Source: Artocarpus heterophyllus
Lineage: Eukaryota; Streptophyta; Magnoliopsida; Rosales; Moraceae
Direction of reading: 5' to 3'
DNA: 64,000 bases
Assembly (NCBI GenBank): GCA_025403435.1
Contig: CM046343.1
Span: 30,476,930 to 30,540,929, forward strand
How positions within the stretch are numbered: position 1 is the first letter of the stretch; the number at the start of each line of letters is the position of its first letter. The notes beneath the pieces are model-generated. The model did not search any database, was not told the DNA's origin, and worked only from the letters and a program-made list of their open reading frames with translations. This document shows positions 24,440 to 36,599 of the stretch, one piece after another. A program made the translations under genes and the position numbers.

Positions 24440-26429
24440 TAACTACAAAAAAAGTGAACCCAAACAAATTGTTAAACAACTTCACCAGATTACTGAACAT
24501 ACAAGAACAATGAAGTCCTTGGTTTGCTTATTTTCTCTGTCAATTTCCCTGTCCAAACTCTCTTCATGATTTGAACTGCAAGATACAAAACTTAAAGTAA
24601 ACAGGGAACTTGAAGCAATTCTTGTCATAACTCTAAATCATCTTATAACAAACCTTCTCCCAATCACAAACCGTACAATGATGCCCTTTTCATTTGCTAG
24701 TTTCTTTAAACCTGACCCTACAAAACAATGTATTTCCAGGATAATACTTGATAATGAACAATAATAAATTAGGGGAAACATAAAAATAATAAATATAGAA
24801 ATAATATCTTTACTTCCTATATTTATAGTTTTGATATTTTTTGTAATCTATTCTTGTTAAACATCAATAGTACACAAGCAAAGAAGGAATAACAAGATAT
24901 TCATAAGTTGCAGGACTCGGAAAGTCCATTTTCCCGTTAATATGAAAACCATATTAGAGCTGACATAAGATTTTTATTTTCCTCTGAGTCAGACATAGAT
25001 CGAGTGATCCAATACACACACAGCAATGAGAATAATCATGGGACACTAAACTGACATAAGAACAAGCAACGGTCAAGATACAAGTCTATCAATTAGAAAT
25101 ACCATAATTGAGTTACAAAAAAGTTCAACTTAGATGTTGGTTACTACAAAAGTAGAAGACCATGGCAGGGAAGTTCCAAGACAGCTTTTGCTGCTATGCT
25201 CAAAAGTGCAATTGTGAACATCAACAAAAAAAAAAAAAAACATTTTGGGAGTATGTCAGAAGGACTTGGATCATCATTTACATCAGCTTGACATTTGAAA
25301 CAAAGAACAGAATGAATAGACTCATAAATAGTTACCAGTTGGCATCCACGCCTTACGAATTGCGTCTCTATTTTTTCTACGCCCAAAGGTTGTGATAATT
25401 CCTATTACAGCCAAAAGCTTTTTCCTAGGACGAGCTTCATCGTGTTTTGGCCAGCTCTTTGAAACAAAGCCTTCCTCACTAGCTACAGCCAGCTCCTTTT
25501 CAAGAAATGTTAACTTCTTCTGTTGTTCCCTAAAAAATAAAGTGTCACTGCAGACCCCGAGTTGAAGTATGCAACTATGCATTACAGCAAATGTAGCTAA
25601 AATCATTGTCTTTACCTGCAGGTTATAACTTGTAGTGTATCGTCAACTGATATAGCTGACTGACCCTGAAAATGGGAGAATTGCCTAATCAATATTCATA
25701 GGGTTAAATTCATTTTAGTCTCCAAACTAGTATGCCAAAACCCATTTCAGTCCTTGATTTTTAAAATGTTCCAGAATGAGTCCTTAATCTACCAAATTGT
25801 CTCAAATTAGTCAAATTTAAGCAACAAGATACAGTTTCCTTTTCACGAGTTGTGCCCTACCAAGTTATACGCTCAAAATTGAAAGTTAAAAATACCAATA
25901 TATTCCGTAAGATCATGATACTTTCACCCTCTGAATACGCAATTACATGTACTCAAAAAGTAAAATTATTCATAGAATATTCATGTTGTAACTTGTTAGT
26001 GAGTTTGATAAGTTGTCTAAAAGATCACATAAACTGAATTAAGCTATTAACTTTGCATAGCATTAAACTGGCCACAAAGATGACCACTCAGAAAAACCTC
26101 AAAATCACATTCTTCCTTTAAAAAAAATGAAAAAACCTCAGAAGTAGTCTTATCAAGCTCCTGCATCAAATAAACTCTATTCTCCGCGTCCTGCCATAGA
26201 CTATCAACAATCCATTCCAAATATCGTCAAACATTGATCGTAAACAAATTCATCAACCAAAAACAAATTTAAAAAACAAAAAAACAAAAACAAAAACTTT
26301 TTTCCTTTAAACTTACCGGCCAGCGACGTAAACAGCGGCCATGGTGGCGAACAAGGCGAGAAAAAGAGGCGAAATCGGCGGCGGGGAAGCCGAACCAGAA
26401 ATCCGTTTCTGAGAATTCCGACTAAGCAT
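22182..26429 (-). CDS. Plant beta-1,3-galactosyltransferase, GT31 family (HPGT-like type II Golgi enzyme)
   Basis: Twelve exons, all in phase: 26429-26317, 26200-26137, 25665-25616, 25529-25336, 24717-24654, 24575-24503, 24248-24125, 23496-23409, 23301-23251, 23023-22952, 22853-22741, 22204-22182; 1029 nt, 342 residues. The N-terminus is short and basic, then one membrane anchor (about residues 18-37, SPLFLALFATMAAVYVAG), then the stem block RLWQDAENR, as in type II Golgi glycosyltransferases. Catalytic-domain landmarks in order are RDAIRKAWMPTG, RFVIGRS, SLDREID, the metal-binding DxD-type motif VNDDV, YVGCMKSGEVFSEP, WYEPDWWKFGD, YFRHASGDIYAIS, YAHDDVSAGSWFIGLD and FCCSS. The family transfers galactose in beta-1,3 linkage; the RLWQDA stem is also found in hydroxyproline O-galactosyltransferases that start arabinogalactan-protein glycans, but I cannot fix the acceptor. 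Full length with no defects. The acceptor at 26201 was chosen because it alone restores RLWQDAENR. Confidence 0.9.
22416..22447. repeat. (TTTTCA)n microsatellite in the last galactosyltransferase intron
   Basis: Five or so tandem TTTTCA units. Confidence 0.85.
24404..24431. repeat. (TA)n microsatellite in a galactosyltransferase intron
   Basis: About thirteen TA units between the exons at 24503 and 24248. Confidence 0.85.
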
Positions 26430-26639
26430 TTTTCGAGCAAAATTCTACAAGCAGAGCTTTTTCGCTTTTCAGTTAGCTTTTGAAGAAGCTTTGATTTATG
26501 TATCAGATCTGGAGGGTGAAGTTGAAGAATGGAAATGAAATGTGTGTTGAATCTGGGGTCGGAGAAAACTTGGCAACACGAGGAAGAAGAAGAAGACGAC
26601 GTTCTAACGAATACTTCAAGGTACGACTTTTCGGCCTTT

Positions 26640-29590
26640 TATTGCAGTTTTAGTTCAAAACATCTTCAACGCGACCCCAATCTATCAGTTTTAACCATTT
26701 TATCAGTTGGGTCTCAAAAAAATTACAAAATATATACAATTCTTTTCATCTCCGATAGAATTACTCTCCTACTTACTAAATTATGAACTTCAATCTAATA
26801 TATAGACTACAATATAATATATAGCATATCTTTTAAAATAAATCTTATTATTTTATTAATAACAAAGTTAATAACTTCAAATAAAATACCCCATATAATA
26901 TGTTAAATATTATCGTATTTGACATTTTTAATTTAAAACAAAACTTTTAATTTTACTACAATGCAAAGCTCTTATACATTTTAATATTAAACAAAAATAT
27001 ATCATAATATAAAACACGCACATGCTACCAACAACAAAGTTAAAATAGGACTAGGGGGCTTGATTTATATGTGTGTTTGCAACTAATTTGTATGCAGCCT
27101 CCTTAAAAAAAATAAAATGATTTTCCTCAAAAAAATTTAAAAAATATCAATGTAGATGAAAGCCTTAACTAAATGTCCCTAAGTATTTGGCAAGATCTTT
27201 TCCCTTTAACAATGGCTTCAAGCTTATTTATTTTTTTCTTTTATTTTTTCTATTTCTTGATTTTTTTTTTCACTGGTGTACATACTCGTTTTTTTTTTAA
27301 ATAACAACAATAATTTTTTAGAGAAAAAATTTAAATTGTATCATAATGTTTTTGAGAAGGACAAAGTATATCTTAATAAAGTATTTAATTATGGCGATTG
27401 TAAATTTGTGATGAGTTTATAACATTCTATTATTTTTTTGTTTTCATTTGTCAATTTATTGTTTTTGCATTACCCTTAAAAACTAGATTTCTTTGTCTAA
27501 TACATTCACAAAAATTCTCGCATTAAACAAAGATTCATTGAATGTGATGTAGACTCAAAAGGGTAGAAATTAATCTTTTATATAATAGCAAAAATTGGAC
27601 AATAGAAGAGTTAAACTTGATAGTACTTTTGTAATTAGGGATTTTTTTCTAAATACATGTCATAAATTCTATCAAATATGTATCAGTTAAATTTTAATGA
27701 ATAACTTTTTTAAAAAATTCTAGCGAACAATTGTTGGGATCGAACCACAATAATGATCATAATTGTTAAGACAATAATAATTTATTATTTTACTTAAATA
27801 CCTATTGTAAATATTAGTCACCCCACAATCAAAAATTCTGGCCTTGTCACTATATGCTATAATGTTTTAATCAATTGAATCTAACAAATACTTCTAAACA
27901 CCATAATAAAATAGCATTTTGTTGACAAAATATTCACATTATACTAAAATAAGCATTGTTAACAAAGCATCGAATTGAATTAATAAAAAGAGGGTGATTT
28001 GGAGGTGAGTTGTGACATTAATAGGGTATTGGAGAAAGGTTTTAAATCAATAATTTGAACTATTTTTTGTTTAAAAAAATTGTAGATACAAAGAGCTTTA
28101 TATTGTAGTTACTTTTTGTTTTACATTACATACTATTTGAATTGAAGAGTCCAAACCATGTGCCAAATAAAAGGTGACTCTTTGCAATTTATTGTTGACC
28201 TATTTACTTTTTATTTTTAAATATATCTAGACTCAAATTTCTTCTTTCAAGATATATTCTATTCATTAAAAGCAGTATGAAATTCAGTCTTTGAATTAAA
28301 AAAAATTGCCAAAATATATCCCTTTATTAAAATAAATGAATAGAAAAGGTTAAATATAAAATTTAGTTTTTTTTTTACATGAATACTTTTGAACTTTTGA
28401 CATTTAGCAACTGAGTCCCTGACATAAAAATTTTTACAATTAACTCCCAGACTTACAATTTATGAAGTTCTATCAGATTTAGGCTTTTTTGCATGGTTAC
28501 TCATGTTTTAGAAGGAGATTTCTTAGCAGGATACAGGAGGGAATTTTTTTTATAAGCTGTTGTATTCTTTTAAGTTGTAAAGTATTTTCATATTATAATT
28601 GAATTCCATTACATTGAACCCATTTTATACTTCACATAATCATTTTACGTTAGTCATACTTATTAATATTATTAAATGACGTCCTTAAAGACGATCCGTA
28701 CCTTCTAAGTTCTTAAAGGAAAAAAATATGTTAAAAAAGCTTGAATTGCATGAGTATTATTTGTTCGTATAGAATGATTTTCTACTAAATTGTATCATGC
28801 GGACAATTATATTCCTCTTTCATGATTTGGAGATGTCTTTGTTTCTTTAACTATCTGTTCGTATTAAAAAAAAGTATCTTTATTGATAATTTTGACATTA
28901 TTTTTAATAATATCTTTATTTCATAGAAAAAAAAAGAAGCAAAAAGCAAAAAAAGAATAAAACGTAAAGACAAAGAGAGGAGAAAAAAAAAAATCTTACA
29001 AGATTGAAATCTCCAATAGGAGCTCCATCTTGTGGGGCATAATGCATGTTAGATAAAGTATCTTTCGTAACCGTTTTAACTTTATTTTGTTCATTTTTAC
29101 ATTAAGAAATGCCTTTATTTTAGTTTGGGTATATTACCCGTTTGTGTGCTTTATGACATGTATGTATACAAAACACAACTCATAATGCTCTTTACTAATA
29201 AATCTTCTCCTTTTCTTGATCTGTAAATGACGTAAATACATTGCTGAACTACGTTAAATTTTTGTATTTTCTTTTAGCAAAAAAAAAGTTCTTTGTATTT
29301 TCTTCTATCTTTTATTTATTTTCTTATTTAATTTTCTATAATCTGTAACTTAGGCTTAGTTATTCAAATTGCTGTTTGTAAACAAATAAGTATGATACAG
29401 ACGTCCAAGAACAGATCCTTTATTCAACTAACAAAAAAACAACTCGTAGTTTAACATCCAAATTTTGCCTCATTAATCTCACACACAAACATTATCGTAC
29501 TTTAGGTTCATAATACGAATTCAAATCAGCTTGGAAAACAAAATAAATTCACTTAATTAAGATAAATGCGTCAGGCTAATCTCAACGTGA
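26640..29590. other. Intergenic, very AT-rich, no gene seen
   Basis: No coding potential was recognised. One partial member of the dispersed AT-rich repeat family lies near 26925-27000. The stretch at about 28370-28480 resembles the widespread 'stretch of TAACTCCC.. / GAGTCCCT' MITE-like relics common in eudicot genomes. The rest is low-complexity A/T DNA. Confidence 0.55.
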
Positions 29591-29601
29591 AGACGTAGGA
29601 T

Positions 29602-30015
29602 TTAAGCAGCAACTTTTCCAGACTCGAGTTCAACAGCTTTCTTCAGGAGGCTGTCCTCTTCCAACACCATCTGCAAAGGCAAGAACCCCATTCCATTAGC
29701 CATGGCAAGCATCATCCTCTTGGTCTCGGCCTTAAACTCTTCGAGGTCCACCGCGCCGCTCGAGTCGTGATCGAACAGCTCGAACAGCGAGTTGTAAACC
29801 CGAGCAAGCTCGGCAGGCTCGGTCTTGATGTCGATCCCGAAATGCGTCTCGAAGACCCGCAAAGATTCGAGCTCCTTTAGCATCTCGGCGTAGGAGAGGA
29901 GGCCGTCATGGTTGGTGTCAAGGTGAGCAAAACGGTCACATATCGAGCCATGGAATGCTTCTTCATCCTCCACAAAGTTGACAATGGTGGTAGCGTCTAA
30001 AATTTCAACACTCAT
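29602..30015 (-). CDS. Small EF-hand calcium-binding protein
   Basis: An intronless frame of 137 residues. Two canonical EF-hand loops are visible: residues 33-44 (DTNHDGLLSYAE) and 82-93 (DHDSSGAVDLEE), each with Asp at positions 1, 3 or 5, Gly at 6 and Glu at 12. Both should bind Ca2+. The pair is flanked by a plant-specific N-terminus (MSVEILDATTIVNF) and a conserved C-terminal segment (MLAMANGMGFLPLQMVLEE). The architecture is that of a plant family of small, probably soluble calcium sensors; the target is unknown. Higher GC than its surroundings is normal for a coding exon here. The start is the first ATG after a TATA-bearing promoter. Confidence 0.9.
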   Translation of the reverse strand: MSVEILDATTIVNFVEDEEAFHGSICDRFAHLDTNHDGLLSYAEMLKELESLRVFETHFGIDIKTEPAELARVYNSLFELFDHDSSGAVDLEEFKAETKRMMLAMANGMGFLPLQMVLEEDSLLKKAVELESGKVAA

Positions 30016-30132
30016 TTTTTTTGGTTGGAGGAACGAACGGAAACAAAAGGTTTAATTTGTTTTTCTAACTAACGAAGGCTGGAGTTTGTATTGTTTTTGA
30101 ATTTAGGATGAAAAAAGAAGTTGGTTTTCTCT

Positions 30133-30144
30133 GCTTTATATAGC
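30133..30144 (-). promoter_or_regulatory. TATA box of the EF-hand gene
   Basis: Minus-strand CTATATAAAG lies about 120 nt upstream of the ATG, which leaves roughly 90 nt of 5' leader. Confidence 0.6.
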
Positions 30145-30149
30145 CGGGT

Positions 30150-32165
30150 TTAGAGACACTATTTAGTAGTTTGAAACCCATTTTTTGCATTTATATATTA
30201 TTATGTACAGGCTTTACTTAATTTTTTATATATTCGCCAATTGTTTTGACATGGAATTTTACTTGAGTCATATACTTTGGTTTGGTTAACAGTGCGGTCC
30301 GCATAAGTGGAAAGGCCTTTTTAGTGAGAAGTCAGTGGGCGACGTTTCCTTTCGGTGCATAAATTCGATGGGCTTAGGGCGTCAAGAATAGAAAGTCAAA
30401 ATTCTAGGACATTGCAAGTCTAGGGGGATTCACCGACCTTTTAGGTTCTTCAACAACCAAAACTTTGTTTACTTCCTACGCGAAGTATATTCTTGGAAGG
30501 TGCTCTATTTCAAAACGAGCTTGATGTTTGCTGTAACGGTTTAGACTCATTTTTGACCATTTATACTATAAAGCTATCAGTAACTACAGCGTAAAGTCTT
30601 TTAGAGCTCTTTTTTGAATCATAAGTTCTCACTAGCTGTAATAGAAAGTCTCATGTAAACTAAAAATATTTTAAATCGTTGGTTTGAACTCTTCTCTTAA
30701 ACACAAGATTACCTAAGTATTTTTCTTTGAAATATTAAATAAAAGTACTATAACATAGTCTCAAGAGGTTAAAAGGCAACTTGTCAAAAAGAAATATTAA
30801 GTGTTCCGTTTGTCACTTTAGTTTTAATTCATCAGTTTAAACTGTGAATAGTATAAAGCTCTTAGCAGTTAAAGTAAAATAAAGCTCTCATATATTACAG
30901 TTTTTAAACTTAAAACTTCAGTTATAACTGAAATACCAAAAAGCCCCAAGAACCAAAATAAAATAAATTAAAAGGTACAGTCCACACTACAAACTTTAGA
31001 AATGTTAGAAGAATTAAGCATGTTATGATTTATGATACTCTAATAATAGGGTTTAAATTTCTATCTCCTACACAAACTGATAATAATGACGGAAATCCTA
31101 ATATTGTGGCATAAATCCGTGATCATGAGTAGTTTACGGCATGCCACTTAATTTCTGTTGTAACACTATTAGATTGACTACTAGTTTGGTTAGACCAACT
31201 TTTAGGGCTTGTTTGAGATAATTTGTGTTTTAACTTTTAAGCAGTAGAAGAATAGAAGTATAAGATTTGACTTTTTAATTAGTATTAAGATAGTGGATGA
31301 AAAAATGCTTTTTGATTTTAAAGGAGTTTTCGAAATTGTTTCGTTAAATAAGTCCAAAGTTCTTATTGGCCTAAAAATACAGTAATTCAAGGATATAGAC
31401 AAAACTCTTAAGTAAAAGGTAAAAATCTGTTTAGTTTTTTACATTGTTGCTCTTCGAACTTGTCGCACATTAGCAATTTGCCTCATAAACTTTTATTTTT
31501 AGTAAGTTAATCCCTAAACTTATAAATTTGTAACAAAGTATCCCTTATTGATAGTGATATTAGTCATTTGACTGAAATTGATTTGTTATTTTTCATATAA
31601 ATAGTTAATTAAGGATATGAAATGTCTTTTATAATAAATATTAGCCAAAATTTATATTGAAAAGTAAGTTAATTTAAAATTTCTATTTCAATAAAAGTAA
31701 TTGAAGATATTAATCACAATAAATATGGATTGTGAATAAAATACATATTAGGACATGAATGATTTTATGTTAATAGTTTGTTTTTGAATTTTGGCAAGTG
31801 AAAAGTATATTTCAAAAACAAAATGAGTTTAATAGAAGGTTTTTTATTTATTTTTTATCCTGTCCAACAAGTATGGGAAGGGTGGAATCAACAATTTCTT
31901 CAAATCCAAATCATGTGATTGTGGCTTTTAAAAATAAGATAAATTGTGAAATACTTAAAACAAAGAGTTATATTTATATAATTAACCCATAATAAAAAAA
32001 AACATATATACCATATCATCACTTATTTAAACATTTGAGAACTTAATTTAAACCAATAGCTTAAATTAAAAAAATTCTAACAATTTAAATTTTAAAAGAA
32101 AATATTATAGTCCGAATCATGTCTCTACTAAACACAAGAGTAAAAGGTTAAAGACTTCCTTGGTT
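30150..32165. other. Intergenic, AT-rich, with dispersed short repeats
   Basis: No gene was recognised. Two members of the dispersed repeat family occur at about 30530-30665 and 30831-30922, and a further relic is at 32035-32110. A MITE-like 'CTCTTCGAACTT...TTAATCCCTAAACTT' relic lies at 31430-31560. Confidence 0.55.
30831..30922. repeat. Short dispersed AT-rich repeat (MITE-like), clearest copy
   Basis: A unit of about 92 bp with inverted-repeat-like ends (CAGTTTAAACTG at the left, CAGTTTTTAAACT at the right) and two internal blocks, TAAAGCTCTTAGCAGTTA and TAAAGCTCTCATATATTACA. It has no ORF. The same blocks recur at 54886-54990 and, more decayed, elsewhere in the window. Confidence 0.55.
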
Positions 32166-32170
32166 ATTCA

Positions 32171-32636
32171 TGTTGGAAACCAAATCAAACCAAATTCTAC
32201 CAAGATCGTTCATGTTAAATCATTAAGAGGAATAATTATAAATTGCAGAAGCGTACCTTGATTCATGATTATGGATCAATTTGGGTTATTGCCTTCCAAT
32301 CCAACATGTATTTCTTGAGATTTTATTTGAAGATGGGATTTCAAAGAAAACAGGAAGAGAATAATACGTACGTATGGATTGGGGACCATAACCAGAATAA
32401 ATAACTTTAGTTATTTTAATGTATTTTCAGTTTTAACCATCATAAAATCCAGAAATTACAAATTGGTATCTTCATATATATTATTAATAATAATAACCCA
32501 TACTTTATATTAATACCCAAAAGCCTTTCAACTTTATCTTAATTATTCCACTTTAATTTAGGCTTTACCTTAAGATAACATTAAACAACGTATTTAAATA
32601 CATATGTAGACCCACATGAAAAATTATTTTCCAACA
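32171..32636 (-). repeat. 3' LTR of the Copia element at 32171-36310
   Basis: 466 bp, matching 35845-36310 along its full length without indels. Confidence 0.92.
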
Positions 32637-33048
32637 ATCTCTCACTTGGGCCACATATGTTTCTTTGCAAAAAATGTGTTTACCTTAATGAGCTCAACTT
32701 TTGCTATCATATATAAGGGTATTCCTGAACAATCTCGTCCATTGATCATACCAACATAGGACCAAAGCGGTCTTTGTCACAAATATAACATGACTAGACC
32801 CATCAATGATCACACATATCGATATAACCAAATGACATAGATCAAGTATGGATGTGTAGCATGGAAATTACATGCAAAGTGATCTAAGCATGTCTATTTC
32901 CAACTGGTCCTACCTTATACCTCAATGAGATCAAAACCGTACCAAAATCAGAGTGTAAGTAAACTATATTCTTTATTTCTGCAGAAAACATATACAAACA
33001 CACAATGTCTATATATAAAGAAAATTAGCATTCAAATACAAACTCCCA

Positions 33049-35715
33049 CTAAAACTGCATATCATCAAATAACTGAACACCCATATGAGCAGTGTGCTCA
33101 TGAAAGACCTTGGGTGGAAGCCCTTTTGTAAGCGGATCCGCTATCATGGAGTTTGTACCAATATGCTCTATAGATACCTGACCACTCTGAACTCTTTCTT
33201 TAACAACAAGAAACTTAATTTCTATATGCTTTGACTTTGAAGAGCTCCTGTTGTTGTTGGAATATAAGACTGCAGATTTATTGTTGCAAAACAACTTAAG
33301 TGGTCTTTCTATACTTTTCACAATCCGCAGCCCAGTGACAAAGTTTCACAGTCATATTCCATGATTGGATGCCTCATAACATGCTGTAAATTCTGCCTCC
33401 ATAGTGGAAGAAGCTATGAGTGACTGCTTAGCACTCCTCCAAGAAATAGCTCCTCCAGCAATAAAAAAAAATAAGATTGCTTAAGCCCATAGATGTATTT
33501 CTTTAATTTGCAAACCATCTTCTTTGGGTCTTCTGACTTAAAGTTTTCTAGCTGCACCATATAGATCGTTTCATCAATGTCACCATTTAGAAATGTCGTC
33601 TTAACATCCATCTGATGTAGCTCAAGATCAAAATGCGCTACAAGTGCCATAATTATCCTAAAAGAATCTTTCGTTGAAACCGGAGAGAAAGTCTCTTTAT
33701 AATCAATGCCTTCTTTTTTAGTAAAGCCTTTAGCGACAAGACGAGCCTTATATTGCTCTACATCACCCTTCGAATCCCTCTTGGTTTTAAATATCCATTT
33801 ACAACCAATGGACTTCGCACCTTCAGGCAATGGAATGAGATCCCAAACGTCATTGTCTTTCATAGACTTTATCTTATCTTTCATGGCATCCATCTACTTT
33901 TGAGAGTTGGAACTATGCATAGCTTGACGGACATTGATCGGATCATCATCCATCAATCCAACATTTTCCTCATGTTTTTCGAGAAATACTATGTAATCAT
34001 CCGGAGTAGCACTTCTCCTCTCTCTAGTGGATCTCCTTAATGACACAAGTTCCTGAGGTTCTGGTTCTTGAGGTTGTTGAGTTTGTACCTGAAGGGGTTG
34101 AACGACTATGTCTGGTTGTTCTTGATATGCAACTTGATCAATGTCAGGGATAGAAGCCTGAACATTATCAAAAGCAATTATAGGAATAGGAACTAATCCC
34201 TCTTGTACAAAAGGAACATGATCAAATTCATCCTCAAAGACAAAGTCTCTAACCTTATTTCTCCCCCCAAACTCAACATCCTCAAAGAATGTTGCAATTC
34301 CCGTCTCAAAAATAGCCTTAGTGGTGGGATCATAAAATTTGTAACCCCTTGACCGTTCAGAGTAACCAATAAAATAGTAGCTCATTGTCTTAGAGTCCAA
34401 TTTCTTTTCATTGGGCCTATAAGGCCTTGCTTCTGCTGGACAACCCCAAGTATGTAAATGCTTCAAACTATACCTTTTGCCGGTCCAAAGCTCATAAGGT
34501 GTTTTGGCTGCTGCCTTTGTTGGTACTCTGTTGAGAATGTAAGCTGCAGTCTTAAGTGCTTCACCCCAGAGGGATTTAGGTAAGGTGGAATGACAAATCA
34601 TACTCCTCACCATGTCCTTAAGTGTCCGGTTTCGTCTCTCAACTACACCATTCATACTAGGTGAACCTGGCATGGTATATTGAGGGACTATCTTGCATTC
34701 CTCTAGGAATTTAGCAAAAGGTCTTGGACGTTGTTTACCTGATCCGTCATATCTGTCATAGTACTCACCACCACGGTCAGATCTAATGCCCTTAATTCTT
34801 TTGCTGAGTTGAAGCTCAACCTCAGCCTTATATGACTTGAACACGTCCAAAGTCTGTGACTTCTCATGTATGAGATATAGGTAGCCATACCAGGAGTAAT
34901 CGTCTATGAACGATACAAAATATTGTTGACCATTCCATGAAGCCACAGGAAAATGGTCCATAAATGTCCGTATGTATCAATTCTAAGACATCCGTAGCTC
35001 TATTGGCACCCAATCCCCTTTTGTTGGTTTGTTTCCCTTTAATACAATTAACACAGGTTTCAAAATTCGTAAAATTAAGAGAATTAGGAATTTCATCTGA
35101 CACAAGTCTTTCCATCCTTTTCCTTGAAATATGTCCCAATCGCTTATGCCATAATACAGTAGAATTCTCATCGGTTAATTTACGTTTTATGCCACGAGAA
35201 CTAACATGCAAGGTTTCATTATAAGAAACAACTGTATCAAGCAAATATAGGTTATCTTGAAATGATAAAGAACCGGTACCAACAACATTTGAATTCAAAG
35301 AAAGACTAAACTAACTATTTTCAAATGAACAGTAGTATCCAGGTTTGTCCAAAGCAGAAATAGAAATTAAATTCCGCCTAAACGACGGTACAACAAAAGT
35401 GTCTTTCAAATCCAAATAATAACCAGAACTTAACAATAACCTAAAATGCCCTATTGCTTCAACTTCTACCGATTTGCCATCTCCCACATAGATGAATCTT
35501 TCAGCATCAATTGGCTTTCGGTAGCTCAGGCAACCCTGCATAGACATACCTATATGAGTAGTGGCACCTGAATCAATCCACCAAGTGTGTCTTGGCACTG
35601 AAGTTAAATTAACCTCAAAACAAACCAAATTGAGAAGCATACATTTCTTTGCACGCCAAACATGATACTTGGTGCAGACCTTCTTCATGTGTCTAGTTTT
35701 ACCCCAAAGAAACAA
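33049..35715 (-). pseudogene. Copia pol remnant lacking gag and the RT catalytic core
   Basis: Read right to left: a damaged CCHC-knuckle trace (FLWGKTRHMKKVC), protease with an intact DSGATTH motif (about 35590), GAG-pre-integrase (WHKRLGHISRKRM), integrase with RSDRGGEY and VERRNRTL (34961-33894), then the N-terminal part of RT ([13 protein letters not shown] block and MDVKTTFLNGD) up to GLKQ near 33480. There the sequence jumps to RNase H ([15 protein letters not shown] block, then ADPLTKGL at about 33130). The YVDD region is missing, and stops and frame changes separate the blocks. Upstream, only about 130 nt lie between the primer site and the knuckle, so gag is gone. No protein from this copy could drive its own movement. 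Confidence 0.9.
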
Positions 35716-35844
35716 CTATGATTTTCATCCTTACATATAAACCGAATAATGCAATACACTATAATCTTTATCAACGTAAAATTTAACCAAAAATTTGAGA
35801 AAATATTTCTCAATAATTCAACATGAAATCGCTCTGATGCTACT

Positions 35845-36310
35845 TGTTGGAAACCAAATCAAACCAAATTCTACCAAGATCGTTCATGTTAAATCATTGA
35901 GAGGAATAATTTTAAATTACGAAAGCGTACCTTGATTCATGATTATGGATCAATTTGGGTTATTGCCTTCCAATCCAATACGTATTCCTTGAGATTTTAT
36001 TTGAAGATGGGATTTCAGAGAAAATAGGAAGAGAATAATAAGTACGTATGGATTGGGGACCATAACCAAAATAAATAACTTTAGTTATTTTAATGTATTT
36101 TTAATTTTACGCATCATAAAATCTGAAAATTACAAATTGATATCTACACATATATTATTATTAATAATAACTCATACTTTATATTAATACCCAAAAGCCT
36201 TTCAACTTTATCTTAATTATATCATTTTAATTTAGACTTTACCTTAAAATAACATTAAACAACATATTTAAATACATATATAGGCCTACATGAAAAATTA
36301 TTTTCCAACA
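35845..36310 (-). repeat. 5' LTR of the Copia element at 32171-36310
   Basis: 466 bp. Its outer end is about 290 bp from the start codon of the V-ATPase subunit E gene, and it points away from that gene. Confidence 0.92.
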
Positions 36311-36599
36311 ATTCACCCCTATAAATTTACCTCGGTGGCCAAAATGCAAATACAACCTAGTGTGAGAGCAGACATTGCAATTTACCTCCCGATGTATACA
36401 TTTCGCTAATTAAAAAAAAAAAACAACAAAAAAAAGGGATTCGTGTTGAGTTATTTTCTGATGGGAACCAATTTATGACGCGCTTTGGCTCAATAATAAT
36501 CGGGTGGATCCAGGAAGTTTCGCACTCTTCTTCCTCTCCTTATTTCGTCCGCTCTGAATCATCACTCTAACTCTCGATCGTCACTGTTGATCGCCGAAA

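Larger units (their letters stand above)
32171..36310 (-). mobile_element. Internally deleted, non-autonomous Copia element
   Basis: Two 466-bp LTRs (36310-35845 is the 5' LTR in element sense; 32636-32171 the 3' LTR), bounded TGTTGG and CCAACA, differ at roughly 33 positions with no indels (about 93 percent identical by eye). The target duplication ATTCA is intact (32166-32170, 36311-36315). Next to the 5' LTR, TAGCATCAGAGC (35844-35830 region) is a two-mismatch match to the initiator-Met tRNA primer site. Next to the 3' LTR, GGCCCAAGTGAGAGAT is a purine-rich tract. The internal part is only about 3.2 kb. It sits between the EF-hand gene and V-ATPase subunit E and is older than the element at 3918-11231. 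Confidence 0.93.
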